Shown: positions 1-8,027 of the stretch, piece after piece
How positions within the stretch are numbered: position 1 is the stretch's first letter
How the letters are laid out: the number at the start of each line of letters is the position of its first letter
Made by a program: the position numbers and the translations under genes
Assembly (NCBI GenBank): GCA_029256345.1
Contig: JAQSYC010000021.1
Location: 1 to 13,967 of the forward strand
From: Clostridia bacterium
GTDB lineage: Bacteria; Bacillota; Clostridia; Lachnospirales; Cellulosilyticaceae
DNA: 13,967 nt
Direction of reading: 5' to 3'
The notes under the pieces: model-generated
The model's input: the letters and a program-made list of their open reading frames with translations, nothing else
What the model was told of the DNA's origin: nothing
Database searches by the model: none

Positions 1-330
1 GTACAGGCAAATCCTACAGATTCTATGATGAAAGCTATGAATGTTATGATGCCAGCTATGACAGCGGTATTCTCTTATACTATGCCTATAGGTTTAGCCG
101 TTTATTGGATTGCAGGTAACATTATTATGATGGGACAACAATGGTTTGTAAATAAGATTGTTGTTAAGCAAGAACAAAAGCTCGAAGAAGTCATTAGAAA
201 AGAACGTGAACTTGAAGCTCAGACAAAAAAAGTTGTTAAGAAAAAAGTTATTAAAAAAGTACCAGTGCAAAAAAAAGATGATGCAGAAAATCAAAGTGTG
301 AATATCCAAAATCAAAAGGATAAGAAATAA
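1..330 (+). CDS. yidC: YidC/Oxa1-family membrane protein insertase, C-terminal part
   Basis: This is the 3' end of a gene that begins before the window and is open from base 1. YidC inserts and folds proteins in the cytoplasmic membrane, alone or with SecYEG. The visible residues contain the last conserved transmembrane segment, with the family pattern MMPAM...PIGLAVYW...N...QQW. A strongly basic, Lys-rich tail (KKVVKKKVIKKV) follows, of the kind that contacts ribosomes in Gram-positive YidC proteins. The stop lies 25 bases before jag, and yidC-jag adjacency is typical of Firmicutes, so co-transcription is likely. The identity rests on motif and context, because most of the protein is outside the window. 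Confidence 0.93.
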   Translation, partial: VQANPTDSMMKAMNVMMPAMTAVFSYTMPIGLAVYWIAGNIIMMGQQWFVNKIVVKQEQKLEEVIRKERELEAQTKKVVKKKVIKKVPVQKKDDAENQSVNIQNQKDKK

Positions 331-355
331 TTTATAAAAGTCTGGGGGTATTGAT

Positions 356-1120
356 ATGAAATCTGTTGAAAAAGTTGGAAAAACTATTGATGAGGCTATA
401 ACCGAAGCACTTATTGAATTAGGTGCAAGTACTGAAGAGGTGACTATTGAAGTAATATCTAAAGGATCTAAAGGGTTATTGGGGTTTGGAGCAAAAGAAG
501 CTAGAGTTAAAGTACAGCTTAAAGAAGAAGTAAAAGATGAATTTGAAGTGATCCTGCCTAAAATGGATGTTTTAGAAAAGAAGATAGTGCCTAAAAAAGA
601 ACTCAAAAAAGACTCAGAAGATGCTGTTGTTGCGACAAAAGAAGAATTGACAGAAGTTATCAGCCTAGCAGAGAGTTTTTTATATAAGTTATTGAAAGAA
701 ATGTCTGTTGAATGCACCATTAAATCTAAAGTTGTTAACAATAATAGAATAGCCATTAGTGTAGAGGGTAGCAATATGGGTATTATAATAGGTAAAAGAG
801 GGGAAACTTTAGATGCTATTCAATATATAGTCAATATTATTGCAAACAAGAATAGAGAAGAATATATTAAAGTGATGCTTGATACAGAAAATTATAGAGC
901 AAGAAGAGAAGAAACTCTTAGAAAACTTGCTTATAAGCTAAGTAAAAAAGCACATCAGACCAAAAAACCTATTATCTTAGAGCCTATGAACCCGTATGAT
1001 AGAAGAATTATACATTCGGCGCTTCAAGATAGTAAAATTGTTAAAACCCATAGTGAAGGAAAAGAACCTTTTAGAAGAGTTGTTATAAGTCCTAGCTATC
1101 AAAATAGAGCGTATAGATAG
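356..1120 (+). CDS. jag: Jag/KhpB (EloR) RNA-binding protein, Jag_N-KH-R3H
   Basis: Jag (KhpB, EloR) is a cytoplasmic RNA-binding protein tied to cell elongation and envelope growth, and it often partners with KhpA. The 254-residue product has the full family layout. A Jag_N domain spans about residues 1-52 (SKGSKGLLGFGAKEARV). A charged Lys/Glu linker runs over about 55-95. A KH domain carries the GxxG loop IIGKRGET at 144-151. A C-terminal R3H domain contains RRIIH at 216-220, with the Arg-x3-His signature. The ATG has a GGGGG ribosome binding site at 344-348. The gene follows yidC by 25 bases, as in most Firmicutes, and is closed by a hairpin terminator directly after its stop codon. Confidence 0.96.
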   Translation: MKSVEKVGKTIDEAITEALIELGASTEEVTIEVISKGSKGLLGFGAKEARVKVQLKEEVKDEFEVILPKMDVLEKKIVPKKELKKDSEDAVVATKEELTEVISLAESFLYKLLKEMSVECTIKSKVVNNNRIAISVEGSNMGIIIGKRGETLDAIQYIVNIIANKNREEYIKVMLDTENYRARREETLRKLAYKLSKKAHQTKKPIILEPMNPYDRRIIHSALQDSKIVKTHSEGKEPFRRVVISPSYQNRAYR

Positions 1121-1147
1121 AACCCAGTTCATGCTGGGTTTTTTTTT
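1121..1147 (+). terminator. Rho-independent terminator after jag
   Basis: A perfect 7-bp stem (AACCCAG / CTGGGTT, six-base loop TTCATG) begins at the first base after the jag stop and runs into nine T residues. The ribosome binding site of mnmE follows at once, leaving no room for a new promoter between them. It may therefore act as a partial terminator that lowers mnmE operon output relative to yidC-jag. Confidence 0.88.
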
Positions 1148-1162
1148 AGAAAGGATGAGAAT

Positions 1163-2545
1163 ATGTTATTTGATGATACTATAGCTGCCATTTCTACACC
1201 TATAGGAATAGGTGGAATAGGTATTATTAGAGTGAGTGGCAAAGATACTATCAAGATAGTAGATAAAATATTTTGTGGAGCGGATAAAAAATCCCTTTTA
1301 GATAAACCCTCTCATACTATTACGTATGGACATATCATAAGTGAAGAGGGAAATATTATAGATGAAGTACTTATGATGCTTATGAGAGCGCCAAAAACTT
1401 ATACAAAAGAGGATGTCATTGAAATAAACTGTCATGGAGGACCTATGCCTCTTAATGCAGTTCTTACAGAACTTATAAAAAAGGGTGCAAGGATCGCTGA
1501 CAGTGGGGAGTTTACGAAAAGAGCCTTTTTAAATGGGCGGATAGATTTGGCTCAAGTTGAAGCAGTCATGGATATTATAGAATCTAAAACAGAGCTTTCT
1601 CTTAAGCAGGCTGTAGGCCAGCTTGAAGGAAAGCTTTCTAGGCAGATCAAAGAATATCAAAGTATACTGATGAAGATCATAGCTAGAATAGAAGTATCTA
1701 TAGATTATCCTGAATATGATCAAGACGAACCAATTACAGAGGACTTTGAGGAAGAAATAAGAGAGTTATTAGATAAGTTAAATAGTTTGCTCAAAACTGC
1801 TGATACGGGAAAAATGATGAGAGAAGGGGTTAGGACAGCAATAGTAGGACGACCTAATGTAGGTAAGTCATCGCTGCTTAACGCCCTCTTAGAAGAAAAT
1901 AAAGCAATTGTTACAGATATTCCTGGAACGACCAGAGATGTAGTAGAAGCCTATTTAAATATTGAAGGTATACCATTTATGCTCCTAGATACTGCAGGTA
2001 TTAGAGAAACTGAAGATACGGTAGAGAAAATAGGCGTGCAAAAGTCAAAAACGTCTATTGAGGAAGCGGACTTGATTTTGATGCTTATAGATAGTTATGA
2101 AGGTATTGTAGAGGAAGACTTAGAAATCTTAGAAAAAGTTAAAGATAAAAGAGTTTTTTATATCCTAAACAAGATGGATTTAGGGAGTAATATTTCCCAG
2201 GAAAAATTAAATAAAAATTTAAGTGGTAAAATCACCTTGTCTATATCCGCTAAAGATCAAGATGGCTTAAATGGACTTAAACAAGCTATGAGAAATTTTG
2301 TAATCAAAGGGAATGTAACGGTTGGAAATGAGGCTACTTTATCAAATATGAGGCAAAAGCAGTCGCTTATTCACGCTATTGAAAGTTTAGATAAAGTGGC
2401 AGAGGCCATTGATTTAGGACTTTCCGAAGATTGTTTTGCAATTGACCTGCATGATGCCTATGGGCATTTAGGTTCAATCATAGGAGAAGCATTAAAAGAT
2501 GAAATAATCAATGAATTATTCAGCAGATTCTGTTTAGGAAAGTAG
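1163..2545 (+). CDS. mnmE: tRNA uridine-34 modification GTPase MnmE (TrmE)
   Basis: MnmE is a K+-activated, dimerising GTPase. Together with MnmG it adds (carboxymethyl)aminomethyl groups to C5 of wobble U34 in certain tRNAs, using a folate one-carbon donor. The 460-residue length is normal for the family. The N-terminal folate-binding domain (about 1-120) contains STPIGIGGIGIIRVSG and HGG...GEFTKRAFLNGRIDL. The inserted G domain shows GRPNVGKSS (G1, 229-237), TDIPGTTRD (G2, 251-259), DTAG (G3, 276-279) and NKMD (G4, 336-339). The protein ends in the required C-terminal CLGK (CxGK) motif with its catalytic Cys. AGAAAGG at 1148-1154 serves the ATG. The stop is just upstream of mnmG, so the two subunits are translated from one mRNA. 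Confidence 0.98.
   Translation: MLFDDTIAAISTPIGIGGIGIIRVSGKDTIKIVDKIFCGADKKSLLDKPSHTITYGHIISEEGNIIDEVLMMLMRAPKTYTKEDVIEINCHGGPMPLNAVLTELIKKGARIADSGEFTKRAFLNGRIDLAQVEAVMDIIESKTELSLKQAVGQLEGKLSRQIKEYQSILMKIIARIEVSIDYPEYDQDEPITEDFEEEIRELLDKLNSLLKTADTGKMMREGVRTAIVGRPNVGKSSLLNALLEENKAIVTDIPGTTRDVVEAYLNIEGIPFMLLDTAGIRETEDTVEKIGVQKSKTSIEEADLILMLIDSYEGIVEEDLEILEKVKDKRVFYILNKMDLGSNISQEKLNKNLSGKITLSISAKDQDGLNGLKQAMRNFVIKGNVTVGNEATLSNMRQKQSLIHAIESLDKVAEAIDLGLSEDCFAIDLHDAYGHLGSIIGEALKDEIINELFSRFCLGK
2192..2205. promoter_or_regulatory. Near-consensus Noc-binding site (NBS-like) inside mnmE
   Basis: ATTTCCCAGGAAAA matches the Bacillus NBS consensus ATTTCCCGGGAAAT at 12 of 14 positions. It lies in mnmE coding sequence, about 3 kb from the noc gene. 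Noc here has all four Noc-type specificity residues, so a similar site preference is expected. Occupancy is unproven. Confidence 0.35.
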
Positions 2546-2555
2546 GAGGATGAAT

Positions 2556-4451
2556 ATGACATATATGGCACAAAAAATAGACATTGCAGTCATTGGAGGA
2601 GGCCATGCAGGAACAGAAGCAGCACTGGCAGCAGCTCGTATGGGAAAAAAGACAGTTCTTTTTACAATGTCTTTAGACAGTATAGCAATGATGCCGTGTA
2701 ATCCTAATATAGGGGGGACTTCAAAAGGACATTTGGTAAGAGAAATAGATGCCCTAGGTGGTGAAATGGGTAAAAATATAGATAGAACGTATATTCAATC
2801 CCGTATGCTTAATACGGCCAAAGGTCCGGCAGTACATTCACTTAGAGCACAGGCTGATAAACTCAAATATAGCAGTACGATGAAAAGAGTGCTTGAAAAG
2901 ACCCCTAATCTTTCGATTAAACAACAAGAAATAGTTGATATTGGAATACAAGATCATCAAGTAGTCAGTGTCATTACAAATAGAGGCGCAGTCTATGAAT
3001 GTAAGGCGGTTATCCTGGCTGGAGGCACATATATACGGTCTAGATGCCTCACTGGTGAGTCTATAGAATACACGGGTCCAAATGGACTTAAAACTGCTAA
3101 TGAGCTAAGTGAGGCCCTTAAGAAAGCAGGAATTGAGCTTAGAAGATTTAAAACAGGAACACCGGCAAGGATAGATGCCAGAACTGTAGACTTTACCAAG
3201 ATGGAACCCCAACATGGAGATGAATTGATTGTACCCTTTTCTTTTGAAAATAGAGAAGAAGATATCAGGCGAGAACAGTTTCCTTGCTACTTAACCTATA
3301 CAAATATAAAAACCCACCAAATTATCAAGGACAATCTTCATCGTTCACCACTTTATGCAGGAGTAATAGAAGGAACGGGTCCAAGATATTGTCCTTCTAT
3401 TGAAGATAAAGTGGTAAGGTTTTCTGATAAAGAAAGGCATCAAGTTTTCTTAGAACCAGAAGGAGAAAATACAGCTGAGATGTATGTGCAGGGTATGAGT
3501 TCATCCCTTCCAGAAGAAGTGCAAATAGATATGTTAAGATCTATTAGTGGACTTGAAAATGTAGATGTGATGAGAATAGGCTATGCCATAGAATATGATT
3601 GTATTGATCCTAAACAACTTAAACATTCTCTGGAATTTAAAACAATAGAAGGTTTTTTTAGCGCAGGACAGATGAATGGCAGCTCAGGTTATGAAGAGGC
3701 AGCGGCGCAGGGACTCTTAGCAGGTATTAATGCAGCACTGAAAGTAGATGGCAAAGAGAACATGATTATAGATCGTTCAGAAGGGTATATAGGTGTACTG
3801 ATTGATGATTTGGTGACCAAAGGAACAAAAGAACCTTATCGTATGATGACATCAAGAGCTGAGTATCGATTACTTCTTAGACAAGATAATGCAGATCTTA
3901 GACTGACAGAAAAAGGCTACAAGGCTGGGCTTATAACAAAAGAGCGTTATGAAAAGTTTTTAGAGAAAAGAGAAGCTATAGATAAAGAACTTTCAAGATT
4001 AAAAAGTGTTTATGTAGGAACAAGTGAAAAGGTACAGAAAATACTTGAAGATAAAGAAAGTACACTTTTACGCTCGGGTATTGCTTTATGTGAGCTTTTA
4101 AAAAGACCAGAGCTTGAATATGAAGATTTTAGAGAAGCAGATAAAGATAGGCCAGAGCTTTCAAAAGAAATTATTGATCAAGTAATGATTGAGCTAAGAT
4201 ACGAAGGGTATATATCAAGACAGCTTAAGCAGGTAGAGCAGTTTAAAAAACTTGAACGTAAATTATTGCCAGAAGATATAGATTATGATGATGTTTACAG
4301 CTTAAGGCTTGAAGCTAAACAAAAACTTAAAGAAATTAAACCCATTTCTATTGGACAGGCATCACGTATTTCAGGGGTTTCACCAGCAGATATTTCGGTT
4401 CTCTTAGTTTATTTGGAGCAAAAGAGAAGAAGTAACAAGAATGATAAGTAA
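2556..4451 (+). CDS. mnmG: tRNA uridine-34 modification FAD enzyme MnmG (GidA)
   Basis: MnmG is the FAD- and NADH-using partner of MnmE in wobble U34 modification. The Rossmann motif GGGHAG is at residues 14-19. The first GidA signature, PRYCPSIEDK, carries the conserved cysteine as Cys279. The second signature, AGQMNGSSGYEEAAAQG, comes later, followed by the MTSRAEYRLLLRQDNADLRLT stretch and the helical C-terminal MnmE-binding region. The length is 631 residues, normal for the family. An in-frame ATG also exists at 2550, but the AGGAGG at 2544-2549 would abut it with no spacer. The ATG at 2556 has the usual six-base spacing and is preferred. The gene starts 10 bases after mnmE and is followed at 18 bases by rsmG. 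Confidence 0.98.
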   Translation: MTYMAQKIDIAVIGGGHAGTEAALAAARMGKKTVLFTMSLDSIAMMPCNPNIGGTSKGHLVREIDALGGEMGKNIDRTYIQSRMLNTAKGPAVHSLRAQADKLKYSSTMKRVLEKTPNLSIKQQEIVDIGIQDHQVVSVITNRGAVYECKAVILAGGTYIRSRCLTGESIEYTGPNGLKTANELSEALKKAGIELRRFKTGTPARIDARTVDFTKMEPQHGDELIVPFSFENREEDIRREQFPCYLTYTNIKTHQIIKDNLHRSPLYAGVIEGTGPRYCPSIEDKVVRFSDKERHQVFLEPEGENTAEMYVQGMSSSLPEEVQIDMLRSISGLENVDVMRIGYAIEYDCIDPKQLKHSLEFKTIEGFFSAGQMNGSSGYEEAAAQGLLAGINAALKVDGKENMIIDRSEGYIGVLIDDLVTKGTKEPYRMMTSRAEYRLLLRQDNADLRLTEKGYKAGLITKERYEKFLEKREAIDKELSRLKSVYVGTSEKVQKILEDKESTLLRSGIALCELLKRPELEYEDFREADKDRPELSKEIIDQVMIELRYEGYISRQLKQVEQFKKLERKLLPEDIDYDDVYSLRLEAKQKLKEIKPISIGQASRISGVSPADISVLLVYLEQKRRSNKNDK

Positions 4452-4469
4452 TCAGAAAGAGGAATAGGT

Positions 4470-5189
4470 ATGGATGAAAGACAATTATTATTTGAAGGTG
4501 CAAAGCAACTTGGAGTTGCCCTTGATGAAACACAAATAGAAGCATTTATGCTTTATAAAAAGCTACTTTTAGAGTGGAATGAAAAAATGAATTTAACAGC
4601 TATTACGGATGATATAGAGGTTATTACAAAACATTTTTTAGATTGTTTAACAATCAATAAGGCTTTAGACATAGATAAAGTAAAGACATTAATAGATATA
4701 GGGACAGGCGCGGGTTTTCCAGGCCTTGTTCTCAAAATTGCATTTCCAAATATAAATATAACTTTAGTGGACTCATTAAAAAAAAGGTTAAGCTTTTTAG
4801 AAGAAGTTATTAATCAGCTACAGCTAAAAAAGATAACCTGTATACATGCAAGAGCAGAGGATCTTGGTAAACAAAAACAATATAGAGAAGGCTTTGATGT
4901 ATGTGCTTCAAGAGCAGTAGCTCATTTATCAGTGCTTAGTGAATATACCATACCTTTTATTAAAGTAGGTGGATACCTTATAGCTCTAAAAGGCCAAAAA
5001 CTAAATGAAGAGCTTAAGCAGGGCAAAAAAGCTATGGAGTTATTAGGTGCAAAGCTTGAAGAAGTAGTAGATGCAGCAGTACCTTTCACAGAGCTTTGCC
5101 ACAGTATTGCAAAAATAAAAAAAATAAAAGCTACATCATTAAAATATCCTAGAAAAGCTGGAGAGCCCTCTAAAGCACCGTTGTCTTAA
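4470..5189 (+). CDS. rsmG: 16S rRNA (guanine-N7) methyltransferase RsmG (GidB)
   Basis: RsmG methylates N7 of G527 (E. coli numbering) in the 530 loop of 16S rRNA, using S-adenosylmethionine. Loss of the enzyme gives low-level streptomycin resistance in several bacteria. The 239-residue protein has the N-terminal NLTAI element (41-45), the SAM-binding glycine loop LIDIGTGAGFPGL (74-86), the acidic strand end LVDS (99-102) and SRAVA (147-151), all family hallmarks. It follows mnmG by 18 bases with an AAAGAGG ribosome binding site at 4456-4462. It appears to be the last gene of the mnmE-mnmG-rsmG operon, although no convincing terminator is visible after it. Confidence 0.97.
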   Translation: MDERQLLFEGAKQLGVALDETQIEAFMLYKKLLLEWNEKMNLTAITDDIEVITKHFLDCLTINKALDIDKVKTLIDIGTGAGFPGLVLKIAFPNINITLVDSLKKRLSFLEEVINQLQLKKITCIHARAEDLGKQKQYREGFDVCASRAVAHLSVLSEYTIPFIKVGGYLIALKGQKLNEELKQGKKAMELLGAKLEEVVDAAVPFTELCHSIAKIKKIKATSLKYPRKAGEPSKAPLS

Positions 5190-5263
5190 ATACATTTCAG
5201 TTATACATTTTGGTTTATTTTATTTGCATAAACTTGGGTCTAAAGATAGTTTTTTTAGGCAAA

Positions 5264-5275
5264 ATATGTTATACT
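5264..5275 (+). promoter_or_regulatory. Extended -10 promoter of noc
   Basis: TGTTATACT at 5267-5275 fits an extended -10 element (TGn plus TATACT). It lies about 45 bases before the noc start codon, in the 129-base gap after rsmG. No good -35 hexamer stands at the normal distance, as expected for extended -10 promoters. The 12 bases ATATGTTATACT match the parA promoter at 11 of 12 positions. Confidence 0.6.
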
Positions 5276-5318
5276 AAATTTTAGCAAAAATTGTTGTTTT
5301 AGAGGGGAGCATTAACAA

Positions 5319-6116
5319 ATGCAAAAACATTTAAAAATAGAATTAGTCCCAGTAGATCGTGTTAGGCCAAATCCTTATCAGCCAAGAAAAGTATTTTCTA
5401 ATACAGCTTTACAGGAGCTTGCTAATTCTATTTTGGAACATGGACTTATGCAGCCTATTACTGTTAGGATAATAGGCAATTCTTATGAACTCATTGCGGG
5501 TGAGAGAAGATTAAAAGCATCTAAGTTAGCGGGCCTTCAAACAATACCTGCAGTAATAGTAGAGGTTACAACAAAAGATAGTGCCGTACTTGCTCTGATT
5601 GAAAATCTGCAAAGGGAAAATCTTAATTTTTTAGAAGAAAGTCAAGCTTATTATACAGTGATGCAAGATTATGGGTATACTCAACAAGAGCTTGCTAATA
5701 CATTAGGGAAAAATCAATCAACAATAGCTAATAAATTAAGAATACTAAAGCTTTCCCCAGTTATACAAAAGATGCTTGTAGAAAATAACTTAACTGAAAG
5801 GCATGCAAGAGCCTTGCTAAAGCTACCTGATGAACAAACACAGCTATTGATCATTGAAAAAGTTATTAAGCAAGATTTAAACGTTAAAAGAACGGAACAA
5901 CTTGTTGAACAAATATTAGTTGATATTACAAAAGAAGACATGATTAAACATAAGTCTACTCAAAAAGTCAAATCCTACATAAAAGACATAAGGCTTGTTA
6001 CCAATACAATTACACAAGCAGTTGATATGATACAAAAATCAGGTATTGATGCAAAATATACAATGAAGGAACAACCGGATGGTTATGAGATCAGAATTAA
6101 AATACCTATAAATTAA
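5319..6116 (+). CDS. noc: Noc-type ParB-family nucleoid occlusion protein lacking the membrane-targeting helix
   Basis: Noc is a ParB-like CTPase clamp that binds NBS sites over the chromosome and prevents division across the nucleoid. This 265-residue protein has the ParB N-domain (about 8-105) with the CTP-binding box GERRLKA (61-67) and IENLQREN (94-101), a helix-turn-helix domain (about 120-170) and a C-terminal dimerisation region. The four residues known to separate Noc from ParB specificity are the Noc type: Gln133, Lys139, Lys144 and Arg161. By contrast the ParB encoded at 12593 has Arg155, Ile161, Lys166 and Gly183. Position after rsmG also fits noc. The oddity is the N terminus: the ParB fold starts almost at residue 8, with no amphipathic membrane-targeting helix. 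A TAA two codons upstream (5313-5315) rules out a longer in-frame start. AGAGGGGAG at 5301-5309 is a strong ribosome binding site. Confidence 0.88.
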   Translation: MQKHLKIELVPVDRVRPNPYQPRKVFSNTALQELANSILEHGLMQPITVRIIGNSYELIAGERRLKASKLAGLQTIPAVIVEVTTKDSAVLALIENLQRENLNFLEESQAYYTVMQDYGYTQQELANTLGKNQSTIANKLRILKLSPVIQKMLVENNLTERHARALLKLPDEQTQLLIIEKVIKQDLNVKRTEQLVEQILVDITKEDMIKHKSTQKVKSYIKDIRLVTNTITQAVDMIQKSGIDAKYTMKEQPDGYEIRIKIPIN

Positions 6117-6120
6117 TCAT

Positions 6121-6161
6121 TAAAACAGCTAATATACCTTTGCGTATAGTAGCTGTTTTTA
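6121..6161 (+). terminator. Rho-independent terminator after noc
   Basis: AAAACAGCT pairs with AGCTGTTTT, the stem continues inside with TATAC/GTATA around one mismatch, and a run of five T residues follows. It begins five bases after the noc stop, so noc is probably a single-gene transcript. Confidence 0.85.
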
Positions 6162-6240
6162 ATTTAATAGTATAAATATATTTGTGTTTAAACCAATCTA
6201 ATGTTGTAAATAATTTTAAAGAGGTATTAAACGTATAAAC

Positions 6241-6269
6241 TTGCTATCCACTGAACATTTAGGTAGAAT
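6241..6269 (+). promoter_or_regulatory. Probable sigma-A promoter of argS
   Basis: TTGCTA (6241-6246, four of six matches to the -35 consensus) and TAGAAT (6264-6269, five of six to the -10) are separated by exactly 17 bases, about 30 bases before argS. A TATAAT at 6269-6274 overlaps but has no spaced -35. No T-box leader fits the short gap between the noc terminator and this site. Confidence 0.5.
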
Positions 6270-6300
6270 ATAATAATAGATTTTCTAAAAAAGGAGAAAA

Positions 6301-8022
6301 ATGATGAGAGATTTTAAATTAGAGCTTGCCAGCTTTTTAAAAGATAAAATAAGCTGTTTATCTCAAGAAGAGATATATGCCATGATAGAAATCCCAACTA
6401 ATGATAATATGGGTGATTATGCTTTTCCCTGTTTTAAATTAGCAAAGGAACTTCGTAAAGCACCGCCAATAATCGCTAAAGAGATTACGGATACTATAGA
6501 TATAGAGACAGTTGATTTTATTTCAGGAGTAGAGAATATCAATGCCTATATTAATTTCTTCTTAAATAAAACCTTATTGGTACAGGAAGTAATAACAGAT
6601 GTACTTAAGGAAAAGACAAATTATGGGCTGGAAATAGGCAATAAAAAAGGAAATGTAGTGATTGATTATTCCTCACCTAATATAGCAAAACCTTTCCATG
6701 TAGGGCATCTGCGTTCAACCGTTATAGGGAATAGTTTATACCGTATATTTGAAGCATTAGGGTATAAGTCTATTGGTGTTAATCATCTAGGAGACTGGGG
6801 AACACAATTTGGTAAGCTGATTGTGGCTTATAAGAAATATTCAAGCAAAGAGGCAGTAGAACAAAAAGGAATTTCTGAACTTCTTAGAATCTATGTATTA
6901 TTCCATGAGGAGGCTAAAAACTATCCAGAAATAGAACAAGAAGCCAGAGATTATTTTACAGAAATGGAAAAAGGTAATGAAGAAGCATTAGATCTTTGGA
7001 GATGGTTTAAAGAAGTAAGTATGAAGGAGTTTGAAAGAGTCTATAAAATGCTGGGAGTAACTTTTGATAGTTATAATGGAGAGGCGTTTTATAATGATAA
7101 GATGGCAGAGGTAGTTAGAGAGTTAGAAGATAAAGAGCTTATAGAAGTAAGTGAAGGAGCAAAAATTGTACGGTTAGAAGAAAGTAATATGGCACCTTGT
7201 CTTATCACAAAAAATGATGGAAGTTCGCTATATGCAACCCGTGATATTACAGCTGCAAAATACCGTAAAGAAACGTATGATTTTAAAAAGTGTATCTACG
7301 TGACAGCATTGCAGCAAAACTTACATTTTGCTCAATGGTTTAAAGTAATCGAAAAAATGTCATATGATTGGTCAAGTGACCTGGTCCATGTGCCTTTTGG
7401 AATGGTGAGTATGGAAGGCGGTAAGTTATCCACACGTTCAGGTAATATTATTTTCTTAGAAGATATTCTAAAAGAGGCTGTGGATAAAACAAAAGCTATC
7501 ATTGAAGAAAAGAATCCACAGCTTCCAAATAAAGAAGAAGTTGCTAAGCAGGTAGGAATTGGGGCAGTGATCTTTGATGATATGTACAATAATATTATTA
7601 AAGATATTCAGTTTTCCTGGGAACGGGTATTAAACTTTGATGGAGAGACAGGACCCTATGTACAGTATACTCATGCAAGAGCTTGTAGCGTATTAAAAAA
7701 AGCAGGTTTAAATCTGGAAGAGTTACCGAGCTTTGATATTGATTTTACTAGAATTTCAGATGAGGCCACAGTGGCTATCGTGAAAGAGTTAGGAAAATTT
7801 AAAAAGATTATTAAAGATGCTGCAGATCATTACGAACCATCTTATATTGCTAGATATGCTATTAATGTAGCTCAAGCATTTAATAAATTTTACCATGATA
7901 ATCCTATTTTAGTTGAAGAAGAAATACTTAAAAATTCTCGTCTTAGTATTGTTGTAGCTACAAAATACACATTAAAAAATGCACTTTATTTATTAGGTAT
8001 AGATGCTCCTACACAAATGTAA
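6301..8022 (+). CDS. argS: Arginyl-tRNA synthetase
   Basis: This is a cytoplasmic class I synthetase that charges tRNA-Arg with arginine. The 573-residue protein has the N-terminal Add-1 (tRNA D-loop binding) domain over about residues 1-100. The catalytic HIGH-type motif is HVGH at 133-136, inside SSPNIAKPFHVGHLRS. The degenerate KMSKS loop appears as GGKLSTRSGN, the usual ArgRS form. A C-terminal DALR anticodon-binding domain runs over about 455-573, starting near GPYVQYTHARACSV. Two ATGs lie in tandem at 6301 and 6304. The AAGGAG at 6291-6296 is four and seven bases from them, so the second may be the real start. Its position between noc and parAB is not the arrangement of model Bacilli. 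Confidence 0.97.
   Translation: MMRDFKLELASFLKDKISCLSQEEIYAMIEIPTNDNMGDYAFPCFKLAKELRKAPPIIAKEITDTIDIETVDFISGVENINAYINFFLNKTLLVQEVITDVLKEKTNYGLEIGNKKGNVVIDYSSPNIAKPFHVGHLRSTVIGNSLYRIFEALGYKSIGVNHLGDWGTQFGKLIVAYKKYSSKEAVEQKGISELLRIYVLFHEEAKNYPEIEQEARDYFTEMEKGNEEALDLWRWFKEVSMKEFERVYKMLGVTFDSYNGEAFYNDKMAEVVRELEDKELIEVSEGAKIVRLEESNMAPCLITKNDGSSLYATRDITAAKYRKETYDFKKCIYVTALQQNLHFAQWFKVIEKMSYDWSSDLVHVPFGMVSMEGGKLSTRSGNIIFLEDILKEAVDKTKAIIEEKNPQLPNKEEVAKQVGIGAVIFDDMYNNIIKDIQFSWERVLNFDGETGPYVQYTHARACSVLKKAGLNLEELPSFDIDFTRISDEATVAIVKELGKFKKIIKDAADHYEPSYIARYAINVAQAFNKFYHDNPILVEEEILKNSRLSIVVATKYTLKNALYLLGIDAPTQM
7426..7520. promoter_or_regulatory. Cluster of DnaA-box matches inside argS
   Basis: TTATCCACA stands at 7426-7434 on the plus strand, and its exact complement TGTGGATAA at 7479-7487. 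A 7-of-9 match, GAATCCACA, lies at 7512-7520. The two perfect boxes are 44 bases apart in opposite orientation. They sit inside coding sequence, and the first encodes part of the conserved KLSTRSG loop, so codon choice could have made it. No function is shown; a DnaA-binding cluster near the origin is an inference. Confidence 0.3.
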
Positions 8023-8027
8023 AAGAT

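Noticed and set aside
94..774. 226-residue minus-strand open frame
   Set aside because: It lies antisense to the end of yidC and most of jag, both of which have clear motifs. The translation is low-complexity Ser/Phe/Leu, as expected from the complement of AT-rich coding DNA, and no ribosome binding site supports it.
5230..5256. Possible terminator after rsmG (AAACT ... AGTTT then T run)
   Set aside because: The stem is only five A/T-rich base pairs around a poor loop, too weak to call. It probably just precedes the noc promoter.
6162..6300. T-box leader for argS
   Set aside because: Arginyl-tRNA synthetase genes can carry T-boxes, but this gap is about 140 bases, holds a promoter close to the gene, and shows neither a T-box sequence nor a terminator before the start.
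7612..7625. Second NBS-like sequence TTTTCCTGGGAACG in argS
   Set aside because: Only 10 of 14 positions match the NBS consensus, which is too weak to list as a site.
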